In this document: piece by piece, positions 59,410 to 64,000 of the stretch | How the letters are laid out: each line of letters opens with the position of its first letter | Numbering within the stretch: the stretch's first letter is position 1 | NCBI RefSeq assembly: GCF_900591205.1 | Contig: NZ_UUPU01000094.1 | Coordinates: 1-64,000 of the forward strand | Source of the DNA: Pseudomonas viridiflava | GTDB lineage: Bacteria > Pseudomonadota > Gammaproteobacteria > Pseudomonadales > Pseudomonadaceae | DNA: 64,000 bases | Reading direction: 5' to 3' | Made by a program: the position numbers and the translations under genes | The notes under the pieces: model-generated | Seen by the model: the letters and a program-made list of their open reading frames with translations, nothing else | The model's database searches: none | What the model was told of the DNA's origin: nothing

Positions 59410-60413
59410 CAGTTACGGCGCTTGAGCTGGTCGGTCAGTTGGGTCGGCAGGCCCTTGATGATCAAGGTGCCGGCGGCTTCGTCGTACTCGATCTTGTCGC
59501 CCAGCAGGTGTGCTTCAAAGCTGATCGACAGCCCCTCGGCGCGCCCGGTGAAGCGCCGGAACTGGTTGAGGGTGCGCTTATCCGCCGGGATCTCCGGCGA
59601 CAGGCCGTAGTCCTTGTTGCGGATATGGTCGTAAAACGCCTTTGGCCGATCTTCATCAATCAAGCCCGACAGTTCTTCCAGGCCCATGGGCTCGCCGAGC
59701 TTGGCCTGGCTGCTGGCGTAGTCCACCAGGGTTTTGGTTTTTTCGCGGGCGGACTCGTCCGGCAAGTCTTCGCTTTCAACAAAGTCGCTGAATGCCTTGA
59801 GCAAGGTACGGGTTTCGCCCGGGCCGTCGACGCCTTCCTGGCAGCCGATAAAGTCGCGGAAGTATTCAGAGACCTTTTTGCCGTTCTTGCCTTTGATAAA
59901 GGAGATGTACTGCTTGGACTGCTTGTTGTTCTGCCATTCGGACACGTTGATGCGCGCCGCCAGGTGCAACTGGCCCAGGTCCAGGTGGCGCGAGGGGGTC
60001 ACGTCCAGCTCATCGGTCACCGCCACGCCTTCGCTGTGGTGCAGCAGGGCGATGGCCAGGTAATCGGTCATGCCTTGCTGATAGTGGGCGAAGAGCACGT
60101 GGCCGCCGGTGGAGAGGTTGGACTCCTCCATCAGCTTTTGCAGGTGTTCCACGGCCGTGCGGCTGAAGGTGGTGAAATCCTGGCCACCGTCGAAATATTC
60201 CTTCAACCAGCCGCTGAACGGGTGCGCGCCGGACTCGGCATGGAAAAATCCCCAGGCCTTGCCTTGTTTGGCGTTGTAGCTCTCGTTGAGGTCGGCAAGC
60301 ATGTTCTCGATCGCGGCCGACTCGGCAAGCTCGGAGTCGCGGGCGTGGAGAACTGCGGGTGTGCCGTCGGGTTTTTTGTCGATCAGGTGGACGATGCAAT
60401 GACGGATCGGCAT
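59409..60413 (-). CDS. Nucleoid-associated protein NdpA/YejK
   Basis: This 334-aa nucleoid-associated protein of the YejK/NdpA family has the landmarks MPIRHCIVHLIDKKPDGTP, FDGGQDFTTFSRTAVEHLQK and FDGGQDF-adjacent FAHYQQGMTDYLAIALLHH. The ATG at 60413 gives the usual length. It is transcribed before the glutaredoxin gene. Confidence 0.92.
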   Translation of the reverse strand: MPIRHCIVHLIDKKPDGTPAVLHARDSELAESAAIENMLADLNESYNAKQGKAWGFFHAESGAHPFSGWLKEYFDGGQDFTTFSRTAVEHLQKLMEESNLSTGGHVLFAHYQQGMTDYLAIALLHHSEGVAVTDELDVTPSRHLDLGQLHLAARINVSEWQNNKQSKQYISFIKGKNGKKVSEYFRDFIGCQEGVDGPGETRTLLKAFSDFVESEDLPDESAREKTKTLVDYASSQAKLGEPMGLEELSGLIDEDRPKAFYDHIRNKDYGLSPEIPADKRTLNQFRRFTGRAEGLSISFEAHLLGDKIEYDEAAGTLIIKGLPTQLTDQLKRRN

Positions 60414-60488
60414 AGGCTTCTCGGCTGGTTGAAGGGGAGCGGTGGGCCTCCCCAAAAAGTCGCCCAGTGTACCGCACCCATTGGCCAA

Positions 60489-60809
60489 GAGACGCGTCCA
60501 AGGCCATTTTGGGCGCCCTCCGACCGGCCATATGCCTTTTTTTCACGGTTTAGAGCGATAAAGCTGACCAAATGGGTAGGTAGAAGCGGATATTTCCCCG
60601 TCTCTGTGCTAGTTTTGCCCCGTCTTACGCCAAGACTCGGCGTTAAGCGTGCATTCAGCATCTGTCAGGTCGAACCAATCCCCGTTTCAAGCATCTATAA
60701 CCCCGATCTCCGTGGTTATAGCCGGGGGTGCCAGGCCATGACGGTCGGGCTCGACGGCTGACACTGCACTCTGCAATCCATATGAATTTGATAGGGAAGG
60801 AACACCACA
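60489..60809. promoter_or_regulatory. Upstream region of the HU gene
   Basis: This is 321 bases without a convincing ORF, presumably holding divergent promoters for ndpA and the HU gene. A good RBS (AGGGAAGGAA) lies just before the HU ATG. I see no large repeat. Confidence 0.4.
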
Positions 60810-61091
60810 ATGGCTATTACTAAAGACCAACTGATCGCTGACCTGGCTGAAGCAGTAGACGCACCGAAAACTACCGTGCGCGCTCTGCTGGACCAACTGA
60901 GCCAAGTTGTTGCTGACCAGCTGGAAAACGGCGGCGAAATCACTCTGCCAGGCGTTGGCAAACTGAAAGTGACCGAGCGTCCTGCCCGTACTGGCCGTAA
61001 CCCTTCGACTGGCGCTGCCATCGAAATCGCTGCCAAGAAAGTTATCAAGCTGGTTGTGGCCAAAGGCCTGACCGACGCTGTTAACAAGTAA
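60810..61091 (+). CDS. HU family DNA-binding protein
   Basis: This 93-aa nucleoid protein of the HU/IHF family has the landmarks MAITKDQLIADLAEAVDAPK, EITLPGVGKLKVTERPA and the DNA-arm RTGRNPSTGAAIEI. It is one of several HU paralogues usual in pseudomonads. A strong hairpin terminator follows. Confidence 0.93.
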   Translation: MAITKDQLIADLAEAVDAPKTTVRALLDQLSQVVADQLENGGEITLPGVGKLKVTERPARTGRNPSTGAAIEIAAKKVIKLVVAKGLTDAVNK

Positions 61092-61101
61092 GACGCAGCA
61101 A

Positions 61102-61140
61102 AAAAAACCGTGCTCCGGAGCGATCCGGGCACGGTTTTTT
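61102..61140 (+). terminator. Terminator of the HU gene
   Basis: The arms AAAAAACCGTGC and GCACGGTTTTTT surround a 15-base loop, ending in a T-run. Confidence 0.9.
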
Positions 61141-61211
61141 GTTGCCTGCGATTTATGCTGGGCTTGCTGTGGCGAGGGAGTAAACCCTTCAGTCCTCTAT
61201 CAGCCCTAGGT

Positions 61212-62231
61212 TTAGTCGCGAACCCAGCGCTGGCGCCAGATCTGCTGCTCGTTCTTGGTCTGGAAGGTCCAGGCCACGAAACGGCTTTGTTTCTGACCCT
61301 GGGACATCTCCACCACCCGGCTTTCCAGCACACCGGCTTTTTTCAGGGCTGTCTCGATCGCGGGCAAATTCGAGGCTTTTGACACCAGGGTGCTGAACCA
61401 CAATACCTTGTGGGCAAAGTGCGCACTCTCGGCGATAAGCTGCGTCACAAAGCGCGCTTCGCCGCCTTCACACCACAACTCCGCCGATTGGCCGCCGAAG
61501 TTCAGCACCGGCAACTTGCGCTTGGGATCAGCCTTGCCCAGGGCGCGCCATTTGCGCTCGCTGCCCTTGGTGGCTTCGTCCATGGAGGCATGGAACGGCG
61601 GGTTGCACATGGTCAGGTCAAAGCGCTCGCCCGGCTCCAGCAGACCCAGGAGGATCTGCTTGGGGTTGGTTTGCTGGCGCAACTGGATAACCTTGCTCAG
61701 GTCATTGGACTGCACGATGGCCTTGGCCGCAGCCACAGCGATCGGGTCGACCTCGGAGCCGAGGAAATTCCAGCGGTACTCCATATAGCCAATCAACGGA
61801 TAGACGCAGTTGGCGCCCATGCCGATATCCAGCACCTTGACGATGGAACCACGTGGGATCTTGCCGTCGTTGACCTCGGCCAGCAGGTCGGCGAGAAAGT
61901 GTACGTAGTCCGCACGCCCAGGGACCGGTGGGCACAGGTAGTCCGCCGGGATATCCCAATGCTGGACGCCATAGAACGATTTCAACAACGCACGGTTGAA
62001 CACCCGCACCGCATCGGGGCTGGCGAAGTCGATGCTTTCCTTGCCGTACGGGTTGATGATCACGAATTTCGCCAGTTCCGGCGTGGTCTTGATCAGCGCC
62101 GGGAAGTCGTAGCGGCCCTTGTGGCGGTTGCGCGGGTGCAGGGTGGCCTCTTTACGCGGCACCACGGGCTTGGCCGGGGTGGCGGTTTTAGGCTTCTTGC
62201 GCGGAGGTTTCGGCGTGCTGGGGGCTGTCAT
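61212..62231 (-). CDS. rlmF: 23S rRNA (adenine(1618)-N(6))-methyltransferase
   Basis: This 339-aa SAM-dependent methyltransferase (RlmF/YbiN) modifies A1618 of 23S rRNA. A basic, Pro/Lys-rich N-terminal tail precedes the HPRNRHKGRYDFPALI motif. The SAM-binding part is VLDIGMGANCVYPLIG and the catalytic NPPF is in LTMCNPPFHASMDEA. It is monocistronic, flanked by the HU terminator region and a REPIN. Confidence 0.95.
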   Translation of the reverse strand: MTAPSTPKPPRKKPKTATPAKPVVPRKEATLHPRNRHKGRYDFPALIKTTPELAKFVIINPYGKESIDFASPDAVRVFNRALLKSFYGVQHWDIPADYLCPPVPGRADYVHFLADLLAEVNDGKIPRGSIVKVLDIGMGANCVYPLIGYMEYRWNFLGSEVDPIAVAAAKAIVQSNDLSKVIQLRQQTNPKQILLGLLEPGERFDLTMCNPPFHASMDEATKGSERKWRALGKADPKRKLPVLNFGGQSAELWCEGGEARFVTQLIAESAHFAHKVLWFSTLVSKASNLPAIETALKKAGVLESRVVEMSQGQKQSRFVAWTFQTKNEQQIWRQRWVRD

Positions 62232-62296
62232 GATGATTCTGGGGTTGGCTCAAAGTGGTGGGCATTGTCCCACATCCTGAGCCCAATTCGGTCAAC

Positions 62297-62383
62297 TGTG
62301 GGAGCTGGCTTGCCTGCGATGGCATCACCGCGGTCTCGCGGGTGTACCGAGTTGCCCGCATCGCAGGCAAGCCAGCTCCCACA
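62297..62383. repeat. REPIN-type palindrome, copy 2
   Basis: TGTGGGAGCTGGCTTGCCTG at 62297 onward is complemented by the sequence ending at 62383. It is almost identical in its arms to the element at 4334-4426. It lies between rlmF and valS. Confidence 0.85.
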
Positions 62384-62402
62384 TTGATCGGGTTTTCAGG
62401 CG

Positions 62403-62432
62403 AAAAAAAGAGACCCGAAGGTCTCTTTTTTT
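62403..62432 (-). terminator. Terminator of valS
   Basis: The arms AAAAAAAGAGACC and GGTCTCTTTTTTT enclose a 4-base loop. On the minus strand it ends in a T-run just past the valS stop. Confidence 0.92.
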
Positions 62433-62446
62433 ACACGGCTTACACC

Positions 62447-64000
62447 TTACAGGCTGGAAATCCGCGCATGTTGCTCGGCCAACTTGCCCAAAGCCTGTTC
62501 CGCTTCAGCCAGCTTGGCGCGTTCCTTCTCGATCACTTCCGCCGGGGCCTTGTCGACGAATGCCGCGTTGGACAGCTTGCCGCCCACTCGCTGCACTTCG
62601 CCTTGCAGGCGCAGGATTTCCTTGTCGAGACGAGCCAGTTCCGCGCCCTTGTCGATCAGGCCGGCCATCGGCACCAGCAGTTCCATGTCGCCCACCAGTG
62701 CGGTTGCCGACAACGGCGCCTCGGCGCCTGCGGCCAGTACGGTGATCGACTCCAGCTTCGCCAGTTTCTTGAGCAGCGCATCGTTCTCGGTGAGGCGACG
62801 CTGATCTTCGGCACTGGCGTTTTTGACGAACACCGCCAGTGGCTTGCCTGGGCCTATGTTCATCTCGGCGCGGATGTTGCGCGTGCCGAGCATCAGGGTC
62901 TTGAGCCATTCGATATCGCTTTCGGCCGCCTCATCAATGCGTGCTTCGTTGGCCACTGGCCAAGGTTGCAGCATGATGGTCTTGCCTTCGATACCGGCCA
63001 GCGGCGCCAGGCGTTGCCAGATTTCTTCGGTGATGAACGGCATGAACGGGTGCGCCAGGCGCAACGCCACTTCCAGTACGCGTACCAGGGTGCGGCGGGT
63101 GCCGCGCTGGCGTTCGATCGGCGCGTTTTCGTCCCACAGCACCGGCTTGGACAGTTCCAGATACCAGTCGCAATACTGGTTCCAGATGAACTCGTACAGG
63201 GCCTGTGCGGCGAGGTCGAAGCGGAACTGGTCGAGCTGACGAGTCACTTCGGCTTCGGTGCGTTGCAACTGCGAGATGATCCAGCGGTCGGCCAGGCTCA
63301 GCTCATAGGCTTCGCCGTTCTGGCCACAGTCTTCGCCTTTATCCAGCACATAGCGCGCAGCGTTCCAGATTTTGTTGCAGAAGTTGCGATAGCCTTCGAC
63401 GCGGCCCATGTCGAACTTGATGTCGCGACCGGTGGACGCCAGCGAGCAGAAGGTGAAGCGCAGTGCGTCGGTGCCGTAGCTGGCGATGCCATCGGCGAAC
63501 TCGTCGCGGGTCTGCTTCTCGATCTTCTTCGCCAGTTTCGGCTGCATCAGGCCCGAGGTGCGTTTGTGCACGAGGGTTTCCAGGTCGATGCCGTCGATGA
63601 TATCCAGCGGGTCCAGGACGTTGCCCTTGGACTTGGACATCTTCTGGCCCTGCCCATCACGCACCAGGCCGTGCACATACACGGTCTTGAACGGCACCTG
63701 CGGCGTGCCGTCTTCGTTCTTCACCAGGTGCATGGTCAGCATGATCATCCGGGCAACCCAGAAGAAAATGATGTCGAAGCCGGTGACCAGTACGTCGGTG
63801 GAGTGGAATTTCTTGAGGAATTCGGTCTGTTGCGGCCAGCCCAGGGTGGAGAAGGTCCACAGGCCCGAGCTGAACCAGGTGTCCAGTACGTCGTTGTCCT
63901 GTTGCAGCGCAATGTCCGCGCCGAGGTTGTGCTTGGCACGCACTTCGGCTTCATCGCGGCCTACATAGACCTTGCCCGACTCGTCGTACCAGGCCGGAAT
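62447..64000 (-). CDS. valS: Valyl-tRNA synthetase, C-terminal part (runs off window)
   Basis: This is the 3' 517 codons of valyl-tRNA synthetase. The frame is open to the right edge, so the N-terminal HIGH and editing regions lie outside. The class I KMSKS motif is in DGQGQKMSKSKGNVLDPLDI, anticodon-binding helices follow, and the C-terminal valine-specific coiled coil is in KGAELARLDKEILRLQGEVQ. An apparent internal start at 63943 is not the real one. Confidence 0.97.
   Translation of the reverse strand: MPAWYDESGKVYVGRDEAEVRAKHNLGADIALQQDNDVLDTWFSSGLWTFSTLGWPQQTEFLKKFHSTDVLVTGFDIIFFWVARMIMLTMHLVKNEDGTPQVPFKTVYVHGLVRDGQGQKMSKSKGNVLDPLDIIDGIDLETLVHKRTSGLMQPKLAKKIEKQTRDEFADGIASYGTDALRFTFCSLASTGRDIKFDMGRVEGYRNFCNKIWNAARYVLDKGEDCGQNGEAYELSLADRWIISQLQRTEAEVTRQLDQFRFDLAAQALYEFIWNQYCDWYLELSKPVLWDENAPIERQRGTRRTLVRVLEVALRLAHPFMPFITEEIWQRLAPLAGIEGKTIMLQPWPVANEARIDEAAESDIEWLKTLMLGTRNIRAEMNIGPGKPLAVFVKNASAEDQRRLTENDALLKKLAKLESITVLAAGAEAPLSATALVGDMELLVPMAGLIDKGAELARLDKEILRLQGEVQRVGGKLSNAAFVDKAPAEVIEKERAKLAEAEQALGKLAEQHARISSL

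Overview
The window is a chromosomal segment of a Pseudomonas, most likely of the P. fluorescens group. The evidence is the GC-rich coding sequence, the gene content (hmgABC, aapJQMP, moaCDE, rhlB, DUF3509, DUF3649 and DUF3325 genes, FecI/FecR/FecA), the lineage-typical REP/REPIN palindromes between genes, and a perfect LexA box in front of yebG. No rRNA, tRNA, CRISPR array, transposase or integrase was seen.

Layout. 0.2-6.7 kb holds housekeeping genes: a polysaccharide-deacetylase-like protein with altered metal-ligand motifs, a PIN-PhoH ATPase, moaCDE, rhlB and a carboxylesterase. 7.0-11.2 kb is the aapJQMP amino-acid ABC transporter operon. 11.2-12.1 kb is an mqsRA toxin-antitoxin locus whose toxin frame is cut by a stop codon. 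12.2-14.1 kb is a GntR regulator with a CynX-type MFS transporter. 14.1-22.5 kb is a chaperone-usher cluster with seven DUF1120 subunits, one chaperone and one usher. Two divergent phosphorelay regulators (REC-Hpt and an RcsB-like response regulator) without a kinase lie at 22.8-24.5 kb. 24.5-31 kb holds an NTF2-like protein, a GIY-YIG protein, a GST, an STN-type TonB receptor and PBP4. 30.5-34.7 kb is hmgR-hmgABC for homogentisate breakdown. 34.7-37.1 kb holds a SirB1-like protein, a leucine-dehydrogenase-like protein lacking one catalytic lysine, and yebG.

The most unusual part is 37.76-43.43 kb. A visibly AT-rich block with different codon use splits the host psiE gene and is bounded by a 15-bp direct repeat. 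It carries a second, complete psiE-like gene coupled by an ATGA overlap to a RES-domain gene, a HxGH nucleotidyltransferase, a TM-macro-domain protein, a PARP-like ADP-ribosyltransferase that shares start-codon bases with the macro gene, and a two-gene operon of an unrecognised 398-aa protein with a four-TM protein. No mobility gene is visible. Four of its products belong to families that act on NAD+, ADP-ribose or nucleotides. I read the block as a candidate defence or toxin cassette. The TM-macro/ART/nucleotidyltransferase group resembles the effector half of type II Thoeris but has an ART in place of a TIR protein. That reading is inference.

43.7-64 kb is host backbone again: a DUF3509 gene, serine transporter and deaminase with a LysR regulator, an HPF/RaiA protein, a DHA2 MFS pump with a LysR regulator, fecIRA, a divergent iron-reduction operon (DUF3649, PepSY-TM, DUF3325) that ends in a second ECF sigma/FecR pair without a neighbouring receptor, a membrane-anchored glutaredoxin, NdpA/YejK, an HU protein, RlmF, and the 3' part of valS running off the right edge.
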